From Acinetobacter sp. WCHA55 (lineage in GTDB: Bacteria; Pseudomonadota; Gammaproteobacteria; Pseudomonadales; Moraxellaceae), in assembly GCF_002165305.2 (NCBI RefSeq), contig NZ_CP032284.1, forward strand, positions 7,327-71,326: a DNA stretch of 64,000 nt, written 5' to 3'. The notes beneath the pieces are model-generated. The model ran no database searches. It saw only the letters and a program-made list of their open reading frames with translations, and was not told the origin of the DNA. The position numbers and the translations under genes are program-made. Positions 36,432 through 47,157 of the stretch are shown here, piece by piece. Numbering within the stretch: position 1 is the first letter of the stretch; every line of letters starts with the position of its first letter.

Positions 36432-38087
36432 TCAATACAGTAATTCACCAAACAAATCCGCTCTAATCTCTTCCAGACTCAGATCTGATTTCATTCTATT
36501 ACAGATGGGATGAACCAGCAGACCATTCTCTAGAACACCTTGCCCACCTACGGCTTTGGCAATCCGATGATCCGATTCAGTAGAATCAAGATAGATCAAT
36601 CCGTCACAAATGAGGCAAAAGTTATGATTACCCACCAGAAAATTGTGCTTAAGTAAACTTTTAGTTAATGCTGAAAAGGATTTGGGCTTTGAGCGCGGGA
36701 TTGGACTAATCGACTCCACATATCCCACCACATGCTTCACGACCGTATCATCATAATTCCCCAAAAATCTTTCAACATAAAACTCATTAAAGTTTATGTA
36801 CTTGAAGGCCTTAGACATGGACAGGATAAATGTATTCAGGCATTCCTCATCATCAAAATCAACCTCCATTTCCAAGCTTAAGCAAATAAAGGCTTTATAG
36901 ACGATTTGTAGACGATCATAGCCCTTGATACCACTGCCGAACTTGCCGACCGTTTCGGTGGTCGCCACGGGGAAATTGGCGATCAAGAACTCAATACTAC
37001 GGCGTACCCGGGTGAAGTCCTTGAAACTAATCGTTCGATGATGAATCTGCATGCGACTTTCATGAATTTCAAACACAATTGAAAACCATGCTAGAAAGGA
37101 AGTAATCTGAAAACGCTGGTCCTTATAAAAATATAAGAACGGATGTAAGCCCAAACTCGGAACCCCAGTATTTTTTACAGGAGTGGCCATTCGGCAAAGG
37201 ACCGTAAACAGATGTGACATGATCTTTTCAACGCGTTCACCCTGATTCAGGCTCATGATATTATGAATCTGATCACCCGCGATGATATTCATGAGCTCAT
37301 TGACCAAGCCAATTTTTTTACCATGACTCATTTCAGTATCTAATAAGATGGTAGAGAAAAGCAGTTGATGGATCTTCTCCCCCAACTCGATCAGCGCATT
37401 TAAGCGTGTATATTGAAGCTCTTCTAAATTGGATTTATTGTCATTGATATAACAACAAGCATAGATCGCATAATATGCATCACTTCCCCGACTTCTTAGA
37501 TGATATTCCTCATATTTATCCAGGCGTTTAGTATCTGAGTTAATCGATTGGAATACGCGTCGTGCATCTTCTGGAGTACCAAGCACTTGCCGGAAACTGA
37601 TTTTAATATCGTCTAATTTAGATTTTTGTTCTGCAAATTTAGGATCAATACAAATTTTTTGGAAGTCAGCTAGATCCCCTAAATGATTTCGCAGGTCACG
37701 AATATCTTCTTTTTGTTGATCGCTAAAATTAGGCGCTTGAGTGGCTTGTTCATCTGCAAAATATCTCTTGACCCACGCATAAATACTCGAAAGGCGATGC
37801 GCCCCATCGATAATATAGATGTTGCCGTGTATATCTTTCCAATACAAAATACACAAATTGATATTTTGATCTTCTGTGCAATTCCCAATAAAGTTTGCAA
37901 TTTCCCGCACACTCCAACATTCAGTAGAACGCTGGTTATCCGCTTTAAATAAACATTTGATGATGGCATGCTTTTCAAAATCAGTCAGTGCAACTTCAAA
38001 ATTGTCTCGTTGCATTGATGGTGACATTTCTTCTGGCAACATGACTTTACGCTGAATAATATTGGTCAATAGTCGTGTAGAACCCAT
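36432..38087 (-). CDS. DUF262/ParB-like protein with C-terminal HNH-type motif
   Basis: 551 residues. The N-terminal ~150 contain NIYIIDGAHRLSSIYAW, equivalent to the DGQQR motif of DUF262/ParB-like NTP-using domains, and FQSINSDTKRLDKYEE like FxxINSxGxxL. The C-terminus has a Cys/His cluster: CLICDG near residue 500, ESDHRIAKAVGG and NGLLVHPICNRMKS, which fits an HNH nuclease. DUF262 plus HNH/DUF1524 is the plan of GmrSD/BrxU type IV restriction enzymes that cut modified phage DNA. Proximity to BREX supports a defence role. The DUF1524 signature itself is not evident. Confidence 0.75.
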   Translation of the reverse strand: MGSTRLLTNIIQRKVMLPEEMSPSMQRDNFEVALTDFEKHAIIKCLFKADNQRSTECWSVREIANFIGNCTEDQNINLCILYWKDIHGNIYIIDGAHRLSSIYAWVKRYFADEQATQAPNFSDQQKEDIRDLRNHLGDLADFQKICIDPKFAEQKSKLDDIKISFRQVLGTPEDARRVFQSINSDTKRLDKYEEYHLRSRGSDAYYAIYACCYINDNKSNLEELQYTRLNALIELGEKIHQLLFSTILLDTEMSHGKKIGLVNELMNIIAGDQIHNIMSLNQGERVEKIMSHLFTVLCRMATPVKNTGVPSLGLHPFLYFYKDQRFQITSFLAWFSIVFEIHESRMQIHHRTISFKDFTRVRRSIEFLIANFPVATTETVGKFGSGIKGYDRLQIVYKAFICLSLEMEVDFDDEECLNTFILSMSKAFKYINFNEFYVERFLGNYDDTVVKHVVGYVESISPIPRSKPKSFSALTKSLLKHNFLVGNHNFCLICDGLIYLDSTESDHRIAKAVGGQGVLENGLLVHPICNRMKSDLSLEEIRADLFGELLY

Positions 38088-38279
38088 TTCTTATTTTCTC
38101 CAGGCAACACTTTCCTACTTTCGCTCAAGTACGAAATTTGAAAATGTATATAGTTCGATTTGGTTAAAGCTGTGAATTAAATGACCGTCAATATCCAGTC
38201 AGCGCTAACAAAAGAGACCTAAGAGAAATGGGGGGATTAGATAATAAAATCTTCATGTTTAGTACCTGTAGTTTAGAAT

Positions 38280-38440
38280 TAACTATCTACAACCATCTTT
38301 TCCACGAGATGGAGGTAGACCAAACAGGGGTGGAAATACCGCACTACAGAAGACGGCCAGTCATAGACTGCCCTGCCTGGCCTACCATAATGGCAAACTA
38401 AGCATAATAAGCACAAAAAACCGCTAAAGCGGTTTTAATG
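38280..38440. ncRNA. structured intergenic segment, possible small RNA with terminator
   Basis: Several nested inverted repeats: CATCTTTTCC..GGAGGTAGACC, GCGGTATTTCCACC-like pairing across 38325-38345, and GGCCAG..CTGGCC enclosing AGTC..GACT (38354-38382). It ends in the hairpin AAAACCGCTAAAGCGGTTTT (38415-38434), which has both A and T tracts and could terminate either strand. On the minus strand it again contains CTTAGTTTGCC, as in copies A and B. No protein gene fits. Confidence 0.4.
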
Positions 38441-38758
38441 CTTCTGTAGTAATTTTCAGGTTTCCACGCCCGATTACAGATTTTGCTGTAATGTAATTAT
38501 CATATGGGTATCTTTTTCTTTGGTCAAACCAAATTAGAATTTTTTATTCATTTTTTAGTGATATTTTAAAATTGAATGCTGGCTTAATTTTTTCAAAATT
38601 TTAGCCGAAAAAATCCCTGTATTTTACCTACATACAAGGATGCGTGTTTAGCTCAAAATCTATGCTGCATACTTATAGAAGGATTACCTAAGCTAATTAA
38701 TTTATCTTCTCCATTTTTTGGGATCTCATTAAAATCTAAAAATAATCATATTGGTGGA

Positions 38759-38812
38759 CTCCCAAGCCTTTGCTTTGTAAAACAGCAGTTTTAAAAAGCA
38801 AAGGCTTGGGCT
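38759..38812 (+). terminator. long perfect hairpin
   Basis: CCCAAGCCTTTGCTTT and its exact complement AAAGCAAAGGCTTGGG form a 16-bp stem, with an inner GTAAAAC/GTTTTA pairing, followed by CTATTTTT. It is an unusually strong hairpin with no gene immediately upstream on the plus strand; possibly a terminator or a recombination site relic. Confidence 0.5.
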
Positions 38813-39417
38813 ATTTTTCTGAAATATATTTGCTTAGGCTATTTAAAATTAGCTTATAAAATAAAACCAAAAACACAACCCAGTTTTCTATGCTGTATTT
38901 AATATTATAAATCTAGCAAAATTAATTTTTTTATTTATAAAAAATAAAAACTAATTTCCCTATTTTACAGAATAAAACAAATCAATTTATAGGGTAAATA
39001 ATTTATATTAACTCCCTAGTCTATAAAATTTACCTTATATATAATTTTATATTTTATAGATTAAATTTAAAAAATAATATCCGAATAAATTTACAAGAAT
39101 AATAAAAAAATACATTTAAATTTAATCTTATTTTCTCCTGCGAGTCATACAAAATCTTTTTATTTATTGAGTATTTTTTTTGATAATCTCTCGTCTAGCC
39201 TATCCAGGCTATTCTCAAGAAAAAAAATTATCAAAAATCAACCTCACAGAGTGCACACCTCGCTCTTAGTGTCCCTTTTTTTTGACCAAAAAAAAAGAGG
39301 AACCTTATAAATAATGAAAAAATAATCATACATGAATTACCTAAAGTTATATACTGCTGTTTTTTATATATTTTTCTAATATAAAAAAACTGTAGCCCCC
39401 CTACTTCTCCGGTAAAA

Positions 39418-39420
39418 CAT
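39418..39420. other. left target-site duplication of Tn125 (CAT)
   Basis: CAT directly precedes the outer end of the left ISAba125 and equals the three bases directly after the right ISAba125 at 49520-49522, as expected for IS30-family transposition. Confidence 0.9.
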
Positions 39421-40507
39421 GGCGAATTCAAACATGAGGTGCGACAGTTTCAAAAGCCATATGATAATCAACAAGCTGAGCAAATTTCTCTAATGGTGTA
39501 AGCCAATCTAACGCCTTTCTAGGACGAGTATTCAGTGACATGGCAACTTGATTTAAATAATGCTGATCTGCCTGATTTAAATCAATCCCTTTAGGTAAAT
39601 ATTGCCTAATTAAACCATTCATATTTTCGCATGTGCCTTTTTGCCAGGGTGAATGTGGGTCACAGAAATATACATCTATGCCTAAATCTTCTTCGAGTAT
39701 TTTATGTTCTGACATCTCACGTCCACGGTCATAGGTCAACGTTTTACGCAGTTCTGCAGGTAAATATTTCAGAGCTTCAGTTAAAGCCTTGCGCACTGAT
39801 TCTGCCTTTGCATCAGGTAATGTTGCCAAGATACAGAGCCGTGTATTTCGTTCAATAAGTGTTGCTATCGAACTTTTATTGTCTTTACCTTTAATTAAAT
39901 CAGCTTCCCAATGACCCGGTATTTTTCTTTCTTGAACTTCGGCTGGGCGCTCATGAATAGTTTTAATATCCTGTAATATAGAATCTTTTTTAGGTTCACC
40001 GTTAGCTTTTCGCTTTTTATTTTCATGACGTAGACAGGATAATAAGTCTTTTTTCAACTCACCCTTGGGTAATGCTCGTATCGTTGAATAAATCGTTGTA
40101 TGGCTTACATTCATTGTTTGATCCAAATCAGGAAATGTCTTTAAACGCTTTGCTATTTGCTGAGGAGACCATAAACAACGGATCGCTTCAACAATAAATT
40201 TCCAGAGGATTGAATCGATTTTGAGTTTTCTGTGACCACGTCTACGTCTAGCAAAAGTGTTATCAGAAGCATATTGAGCTTGATAAACGTCATTGATGCT
40301 ATTTCTTTTAAGCTCACGATAGATCGTACTAGGATGTCTTTTAATGAGTTCAGCAAATTTTCTGGCTGAAAAGCCTTCTTTTCTTGACTCAAGCATTAAT
40401 GCAGTACGATCTTCAAAGTTAAGATGATGGTATGACAATTTTATATACTCCATAAACCCTTTAAATTAATTAGGTGGTTTATGTCGCACTTCAAGTTTTA
40501 CTCTGCC
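39421..40507 (-). mobile_element. ISAba125, left copy
   Basis: 1,087 bp. The ends begin GGCGAATTCAAACATGAGGT and, from the other side, GGCAGAGTAAAACTTGAAGT, imperfect inverted repeats converging on TGCGACA. It is almost identical to the right copy, differing by at least the codons giving Gln/Arg at transposase residue 61. Confidence 0.95.
39428..40453 (-). CDS. ISAba125 transposase (IS30 family)
   Basis: 341 residues with the IS30-type N-terminal helix-turn-helix (FSARKFAELIKRHPSTIYRELKRN in part) and the DDE catalytic core: WEADLIKG, LTYDRGREMSEH, and the final Glu in CENMNGLIRQYLPKG. It copies and pastes the element with 3-bp duplications. Full length and apparently active. Confidence 0.96.
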   Translation of the reverse strand: MEYIKLSYHHLNFEDRTALMLESRKEGFSARKFAELIKRHPSTIYRELKRNSINDVYQAQYASDNTFARRRRGHRKLKIDSILWKFIVEAIRCLWSPQQIAKRLKTFPDLDQTMNVSHTTIYSTIRALPKGELKKDLLSCLRHENKKRKANGEPKKDSILQDIKTIHERPAEVQERKIPGHWEADLIKGKDNKSSIATLIERNTRLCILATLPDAKAESVRKALTEALKYLPAELRKTLTYDRGREMSEHKILEEDLGIDVYFCDPHSPWQKGTCENMNGLIRQYLPKGIDLNQADQHYLNQVAMSLNTRPRKALDWLTPLEKFAQLVDYHMAFETVAPHV

Positions 40508-40745
40508 CTCCATTGTTTTCAATTTATCGGATTTCTAAAAACATGAGATATATGTTTCAATAAAAGTTTTTAAGAACTTTATACACCAAATACCAATGCT
40601 TCACTTATGATAAAGTGGATTAAAATTGCAGAAAATGGGTAAATCCATAAAAAATGTCAACATCTTCAAATATACAATTGTATTTCAATTTCCGTTGTTT
40701 ATAGTTGGAACATTTTTTTAAATCTCTACACTCAAGGTTAGATTT

Positions 40746-41030
40746 ATGTCTACTGCTCATAAAAAAGCATCCTTATTGCAAAAAGTCAGTAAAGGACTCA
40801 CAGTTGGTTCAGTCATTACAGGAAGCACGTTTTTACATGGTCCCCCTGTTTTGGCACTCGGTTTTACCAAGCTGTTTAAAAAATCAAAAAAAGTAGACGA
40901 AACCAATATTCAATTGGCCAATAGCTGGATTGGTGTAAACAACCACCTGATTGAAAAGGTGCTGCCAAACCTAAAGTGGGATATGGGTATAGGAAGTTCA
41001 ACCGCCCTTTTTGGCGAGTCTGGCGGGTAG
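40746..41030 (+). pseudogene. pac: truncated acyltransferase gene (delta-pac) at the ISCR27 junction
   Basis: 94 codons starting MSTAHKKASLLQKV. The sequence NSWIGVNNHLIEKVLPNLKWDM is like the first part of lysophospholipid/1-acyl-glycerol-phosphate acyltransferases of Acinetobacter. The frame ends abruptly at about 41022, where GC-rich ISCR27-associated DNA begins (TGGCGGGTAG), so the catalytic HxxxxD part is lost. AT content matches Acinetobacter, marking the boundary between host and foreign DNA inside Tn125. The 238 bp between ISAba125 and this start shows no gene. Confidence 0.85.
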
Positions 41031-42879
41031 GAAGCGGCCGCGCAAGCGCCGCTTTGGGCACAGATCGGGCACAGATCGGGGGTTCATGCGTGGGTTTTCG
41101 ACATCGCGGGGCCACGCAGCGGCTCAGTGCGTAGCCATTTCTCACCGAATCCCGGCACAGGGCCGAGCGCAGCCCTGCGGGGTCGTGGCCGCATCGGATC
41201 GGACTCTGGCTTGGCTGCCGGCTGTGTGGCCGGCGCCTCATCACGCGGCGGGCGGCGGGGCGCGCGCTGCGGGCCGGTAGTGCGCTTGCTCCAGCGCGCC
41301 GTGTTTCTCGAAGTGGGCGAGGATGGCGCGAATGGCCTTGGGGTCTTCGATGCTGGCGACGATCCGCACCGCGCCGCCGCAGTGGGCGCAGGTGGTGATG
41401 TCGATGGAAAAGACCCGCTTGAGCCGTTGCGCCCAGCTCATCGCACGGCGCTTCTGCTCGGGGCTGCGCGGCTCGTCGTGGGCGCTGACGTCCACTGGCG
41501 CCGCATCGCCCGCAGGCCGCCTGCCGCGCCCCGAGGGCGTCAGCTGCGCGCGCAGGTTTGCATTCGGGGCGAATACGCCGTGGAAGCGGGTGAGATGCGC
41601 GCGTGGCGGCGGGACCAGTGCCGCCAGCTTGGCGATGAAGTCCACCGCATCCCATTCGACATGCGTGGTGCCATTGCGCCACGGCGTCTTGAGCTGGTAA
41701 CGCACCCTGCCCTGTGGCGAGATCGATAGCCGCTGCTCGCTGATCGCCGGGCGCGTGATGTAGCGGCACAGCTTTTCGAGCTTGTGGCTTTCGTGTGCTT
41801 CCGCGGCCACGCCGGCATGCAGCGAGAAGCCGCCGACCTTGCCGGCGTCGCCCTCCAGCGGACCGGCGTCGCCAGGCAGCGTTTGCAGCGTGACGACCTT
41901 GCGGCCAGCGTCGCGACCGGTGGCGATGCGGTAGGTCATCGAACTCATCCGCAGCCCATCCATGCCGTCGTCGCTACCCGCGCTGTCGGACAGGAACACG
42001 GATTCGTCTTCGCCTTCGAGCCAGCCGCGGCGCGACAGGTGCCGGCACACGCGATGCGCGATGGTGTTGGCCAGTTCCGTCAGTTGCGCCGATGTGGGCG
42101 CACGGGTGCGGTGCAGGCGCGGCTTGCGCTGCGGACGCTCGGTGGTGTCCTCGTACACGCCGTCGAGCCACAGCATGTGGAAGTGGATGTTGAGATTCAG
42201 CGCGCTGCCGAAGCGCTGGATCAGGGTCACCACGCCGCATTGCGCCGTATCCCGCGGCACGCCGGCCTGATCGGCAAGCCAACCGGCGATCACACGATGC
42301 ACGATGCCCAGCACCGGGCCGATCGCCTCAGGCTTGCTGGCGAACAGGAAGCGCAACGGGTACGGGAAACTCAGCACCCATTGCCGCACCGGCCGCGGGC
42401 CGAACACCTCGTCCACCAGATGCCGCGCCGACTCGGCCATGCGCCGTGCGCCGCAGCTCGGGCACAGCCCGCGCTTCTTGCAGGAATACGCCACCAGCCT
42501 CTCGGCACGACAGTGCTCGCAGACCACGCGCAGGAAGCCGTGCTCGAGCACGCCGCAGCGCAGGTAGGTCTCGAACTCCTCGCGCACATACTCGGGCAGC
42601 GGGCGGTCTTCGGCCTCAAGACGCGCGATGAAGTCCGGGTAGTGCGCCTGCACTAGCGCGTACAGCAGCGTGCGCTCGGGCAGGTGGCGCGCGTAACGCG
42701 CAGCGGCGTGGGCGGCCGGCAGTGGCGCGCACACCTCGGCCTGCCGCCGGGGTGCGGTCAGGCGCGGCACGCAGCGCTCCGTTGCAGGGACGGCTGCTCA
42801 GGGTTGCGCCCGCGAGCACGCGTTCATATCGGCGTTTTCTGATCTTCGCGTCAGACATTGCCGCGGGGCGGGTAGGAAG
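41022..42879 (-). mobile_element. ISCR27 (IS91-like rolling-circle element)
   Basis: Contains an IS91/ISCR-type transposase gene and is bounded by a 13-bp direct repeat GGCGGGTAGGAAG at 41022-41034 and 42867-42879. No terminal inverted repeats or target duplication are seen, as expected of rolling-circle elements. The left limit coincides with the break in the pac gene; the right limit is inferred. Confidence 0.75.
41241..42770 (-). CDS. ISCR27 rolling-circle transposase (IS91 family)
   Basis: 509 residues. A zinc-finger region CEHCRAERLVAYSCKKRGLCPSC near residue 85, HFHMLWLDGVY (HxH motif) near 200 and a second C-terminal CAHCGG finger are typical of IS91-family Y1/Y2 transposases. It starts at GTG 42770. 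Such enzymes mobilise neighbouring DNA by reading past the terminus, which explains how groEL-to-NDM DNA could be brought to Acinetobacter. Confidence 0.9.
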   Translation of the reverse strand: MPRLTAPRRQAEVCAPLPAAHAAARYARHLPERTLLYALVQAHYPDFIARLEAEDRPLPEYVREEFETYLRCGVLEHGFLRVVCEHCRAERLVAYSCKKRGLCPSCGARRMAESARHLVDEVFGPRPVRQWVLSFPYPLRFLFASKPEAIGPVLGIVHRVIAGWLADQAGVPRDTAQCGVVTLIQRFGSALNLNIHFHMLWLDGVYEDTTERPQRKPRLHRTRAPTSAQLTELANTIAHRVCRHLSRRGWLEGEDESVFLSDSAGSDDGMDGLRMSSMTYRIATGRDAGRKVVTLQTLPGDAGPLEGDAGKVGGFSLHAGVAAEAHESHKLEKLCRYITRPAISEQRLSISPQGRVRYQLKTPWRNGTTHVEWDAVDFIAKLAALVPPPRAHLTRFHGVFAPNANLRAQLTPSGRGRRPAGDAAPVDVSAHDEPRSPEQKRRAMSWAQRLKRVFSIDITTCAHCGGAVRIVASIEDPKAIRAILAHFEKHGALEQAHYRPAARAPPPAA

Positions 42880-42958
42880 TCTCCCGCCTCGGACGCCAGA
42901 ACGCACAAAGCCCGGCACGAGGCCGGGCTTTGTGGTCTTGCTTGATGGATCGCGGGGC

Positions 42959-44605
<1,647 letters not shown>

Positions 44606-44654
44606 TTACCTCGAAAAATTATTCGGATGAGAAATGTGTGGGAGCGACGCGCGA

Positions 44655-44945
44655 TCAGCCGAGGATCGCGAACAGGTCGTCTTCCTTCACCACCAGCAGC
44701 TCGACGCCGTCCAGCTTCACTTCGGTGCCGCTGTACTTGCCGAACAGCACCTTGTCGCCGACCTTGACCTGCGGCGCGCGGACCTGGCCGTTGTCCAGCA
44801 CCTTGCCGGTGCCGACGGCGACGACTTCGCCCTTGATCGGCTTCTCGGTGGCCGAATCCGGGATCACGATCCCGCCGGCGGACAGCTTCTCTTCTTCCAT
44901 GCGCTTGATGACCACGCGGTCGTGCAGCGGCTTGATATTGGACAT
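44655..44945 (-). CDS. groES: GroES co-chaperonin
   Basis: 96 residues from ATG 44945: [20 protein letters not shown], mobile loop [13 protein letters not shown], ending [10 protein letters not shown]. The open frame extends upstream to 45056, but the family N-terminus and the AGGTTGCC ribosome-binding region fix the start at 44945. First gene of the groESL operon. Confidence 0.97.
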   Translation of the reverse strand: MSNIKPLHDRVVIKRMEEEKLSAGGIVIPDSATEKPIKGEVVAVGTGKVLDNGQVRAPQVKVGDKVLFGKYSGTEVKLDGVELLVVKEDDLFAILG

Positions 44946-45138
44946 GGCAACCTCGGTAAATGGTTGATTGACGTGGAAAAACCCGGCGATTTTAGCAGTC
45001 GCGCGAAGCGAGTGCCAAACCGCGGACAACAGAACCGGGCGAACCCGGCATGCCACCGAGATGGGGCGGGCCCGCCGACTTTCAAGGGCCGCACGCGGAT
45101 GTCCGCCAGGCCCGCCGGATCGGGGCAGCCGCTACCCT

Positions 45139-45468
45139 ATGCCGGTGAGCGCCCTGATCTGCTTCTGCACCTGTCCCGACGCCGACAGCGCCGAGCGCAT
45201 CGCCACCGCGCTGGTGGCCGAGCGCCTGGCCGCCTGCGTCAACCTCCTGCCCGGCCTGCGTTCGGTCTATCGCTGGCAACGCAAGGTCGAGGCCGCGGCC
45301 GAGGTCCTGCTGCTGGTCAAGACCAGTGCCGAGGCCTACCCCGCCCTGCAGGAACGCCTGCGCCAACTGCATCCCTACGAACTCCCGGAGCTGCTCGCGG
45401 TCGAAGCCGCGTCCGGCCTGCCCGAATACCTGCAATGGCTGGCCGCCGAGAGCCGACCGGTAAACTGA
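45139..45468 (+). CDS. cutA: CutA divalent-cation tolerance protein
   Basis: 109 residues from ATG 45139: ALICFCTCPDADSAERIATALVAERLAACVNLL and LLVKTSAEAYPALQERL with HPYELPELLAVEA are the CutA1 signature. CutA forms very stable trimers and affects copper tolerance. It is divergent from groES and five bases upstream of the dsbD part, as in xanthomonads. Confidence 0.93.
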   Translation: MPVSALICFCTCPDADSAERIATALVAERLAACVNLLPGLRSVYRWQRKVEAAAEVLLLVKTSAEAYPALQERLRQLHPYELPELLAVEAASGLPEYLQWLAAESRPVN

Positions 45469-45472
45469 GCCA

Positions 45473-46504
45473 ATGACCGCATCCACGATCCGCCTGCGCC
45501 GCTGGCTGGCCGGGCTCGCCCTGCTGCTTGCGCTGCCCGCGACCTCGGCCGTCGCCCAGGACTTCGAACTGCCGCCGGTCGACGAGGTCTTCGTCCTGTC
45601 CGCGCAGGCCACCGCGCCGGACCGCATCGAGGTGCGCTGGCGGATCGCCGACGGCTATTACCTGTACCGGCACCGCACCTCGGTCAAGGCCGATGCCGCC
45701 TTCACCGGCGCGACCATGGCGCTGCCGAAGGGCAAGGCCTACCGCGACGAATTCTTCGGCGACGTCGAAACCTACCGCAAGGAATTGCTCGGCACCCTCA
45801 CCGGCACGCCCGCGGCCGGCGCGAGCGCGACCACCCTGACCGTGAAGTACCAGGGCTGCGCCGATGCCGGCGTGTGCTACCCGCCGCAGACCCGCACCCT
45901 GAAGGTCGCGTTGCCGGGCGAAGCGGGCGCTGGCGGCTTCGGCTGTAAGGCGCGCGGGCTGCATGATTATGTCGTCAAGAACGGCTCTGCCGATCATCCC
46001 AACGCCGAGGTGAAATTCGCACTGGGTGATGTGGTCAACACCATGATCGGCTGCACTAATGGTGAAACGATCATGCTGTGCCACGACACCTCGCTGCCGC
46101 GCCCCTATTCTCTCGGCTTTCGGGTGCAAGGCACCGAGGGGCTGTGGATGGACGTCAACAAGTCGATCTATCTGGAGGGCAAGAGCCCACAGCCGCACCG
46201 CTGGGAGCCTGCCGAGGGCTGGTTTGCGAAATACGATCACCCGCTATGGAAACGCTACGCCGATCTGGCGGCAGGGGCCGGGCATGGCGGGATGGACTGG
46301 TTCGTGATCCACGCTTTTGTCGAGGCGCTGAAGGCCAAGGCCCCGATGCCAATCGACATTTACGACGCGCTGGCCTGGAGCGCGATCACGCCTCTGTCGG
46401 AACAATCGATTGCTGAGGGCAATCGCACGTTAGATTTTCCCGACTTCACCCGAGGGCAGTGGCGCACCCGCAAGCCGATCTTTGCGCTGAACGACGCCTA
46501 TTGA
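45473..46504 (+). CDS. chimeric gene: DsbD N-terminus fused to Gfo/Idh-type C-terminus
   Basis: 343 codons in one frame. Residues 1-30 are a Sec signal peptide (RRWLAGLALLLALPATSAVAQ). Residues ~30-152 are the DsbD alpha domain (RIADGYYLYRHRTSVKA, YQGCADAGVCYPPQTR with the two Cys). From ~154 (GFGCKARGLHDYVVKNG) to the end it is the C-terminal part of a Gfo/Idh/MocA-type oxidoreductase or GH109-like protein (SLGFRVQGTEGLWMDVNKSIY). The join is near base 45937. It is usually annotated dsbC/tat in Tn125. The DsbD membrane and thioredoxin domains and the dehydrogenase NAD domain are missing, so it is probably non-functional. Confidence 0.9.
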   Translation: MTASTIRLRRWLAGLALLLALPATSAVAQDFELPPVDEVFVLSAQATAPDRIEVRWRIADGYYLYRHRTSVKADAAFTGATMALPKGKAYRDEFFGDVETYRKELLGTLTGTPAAGASATTLTVKYQGCADAGVCYPPQTRTLKVALPGEAGAGGFGCKARGLHDYVVKNGSADHPNAEVKFALGDVVNTMIGCTNGETIMLCHDTSLPRPYSLGFRVQGTEGLWMDVNKSIYLEGKSPQPHRWEPAEGWFAKYDHPLWKRYADLAAGAGHGGMDWFVIHAFVEALKAKAPMPIDIYDALAWSAITPLSEQSIAEGNRTLDFPDFTRGQWRTRKPIFALNDAY

Positions 46505-46514
46505 TCGACGCGAT

Positions 46515-47153
46515 TTAGGCCAAGCGCACCGCAAAGGCGAAATTGGTAATCTTGTCGGTATCCTTGACGCCCGGCGCGCTTTCGACGCCGCTGGAGGTAT
46601 CGACCAGCGGCGCTCCGGTGCGCGCAATCGCCTCGGCAACATTCGTCGGATTTAGCCCGCCTGCCAGCCCCCACGGCAAGGCACCGCGATATCCGGCCAG
46701 CAGCGACCAGTCGAACGCCAACCCCATGCCGCCGGGCAGCGCGCCTTTGGGGGTCTTGGCGTCGAACAAGATCAAGTCCGCCGCCCCGGCATAGGCTGCG
46801 GCGCGTGCGACATCGCTGGCGCTGGCGACGGGCAGCGCCTTCCACACCGGCTTGCCAAACCGCGCGCGCAACTGGGCCACGCGTTCGGGCGATTCCGAAC
46901 CGTGCAGCTGCAGCGCGTTCAGCTTGGCTGCCACCAGTGCGTCGGCGATGACAGCATCATCCGCATCGACGAACAAACCGACCATGGCGATCTGGCCAGC
47001 TGCGCGCGATGTCAAAGCGCCCGCGACATTCGACGTAACCGCACGGGGCGACGCTGGATAGAACACCAACCCGGCATAGTCCGCCCGCGCCGCGATGGTC
47101 GCATCGAGCGCCTCGGGTGTGCTGATCCCGCAAATCTTGATTTTCGCGGGCAT
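46515..47153 (-). CDS. trpF: phosphoribosylanthranilate isomerase
   Basis: 212 residues with KICGISTPEAL, GLVFYPASPRAV, LQLHGSESPERV, FDAKTPKG and GLAGGLNPTNV, the TrpF barrel signature. It catalyses the Amadori isomerisation in tryptophan biosynthesis. It is four bases behind bleMBL and probably transcribed from the NDM promoter. Sphingomonad-like GC-rich codon use. Confidence 0.95.
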   Translation of the reverse strand: MPAKIKICGISTPEALDATIAARADYAGLVFYPASPRAVTSNVAGALTSRAAGQIAMVGLFVDADDAVIADALVAAKLNALQLHGSESPERVAQLRARFGKPVWKALPVASASDVARAAAYAGAADLILFDAKTPKGALPGGMGLAFDWSLLAGYRGALPWGLAGGLNPTNVAEAIARTGAPLVDTSSGVESAPGVKDTDKITNFAFAVRLA

Positions 47154-47157
47154 GCGG

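Larger units (their letters stand above)
38441..39420. other. very AT-rich gene-free region left of Tn125
   Basis: Apart from the long hairpin at 38759, this ~1-kb stretch is extremely AT-rich and has no credible gene. CCTTTTTTTTGACC / AAAAAAAAAGAGG at 39278-39302 is a homopolymeric near-palindrome. It was continuous with the 3' end of the large tyrosine-recombinase gene before Tn125 inserted, so it may be the end of that older element. Confidence 0.5.

Noticed and set aside
39231..39431. 66-codon minus-strand frame across the left Tn125 end
   Set aside because: It spans the ISAba125 insertion joint and has no family features or start signal.
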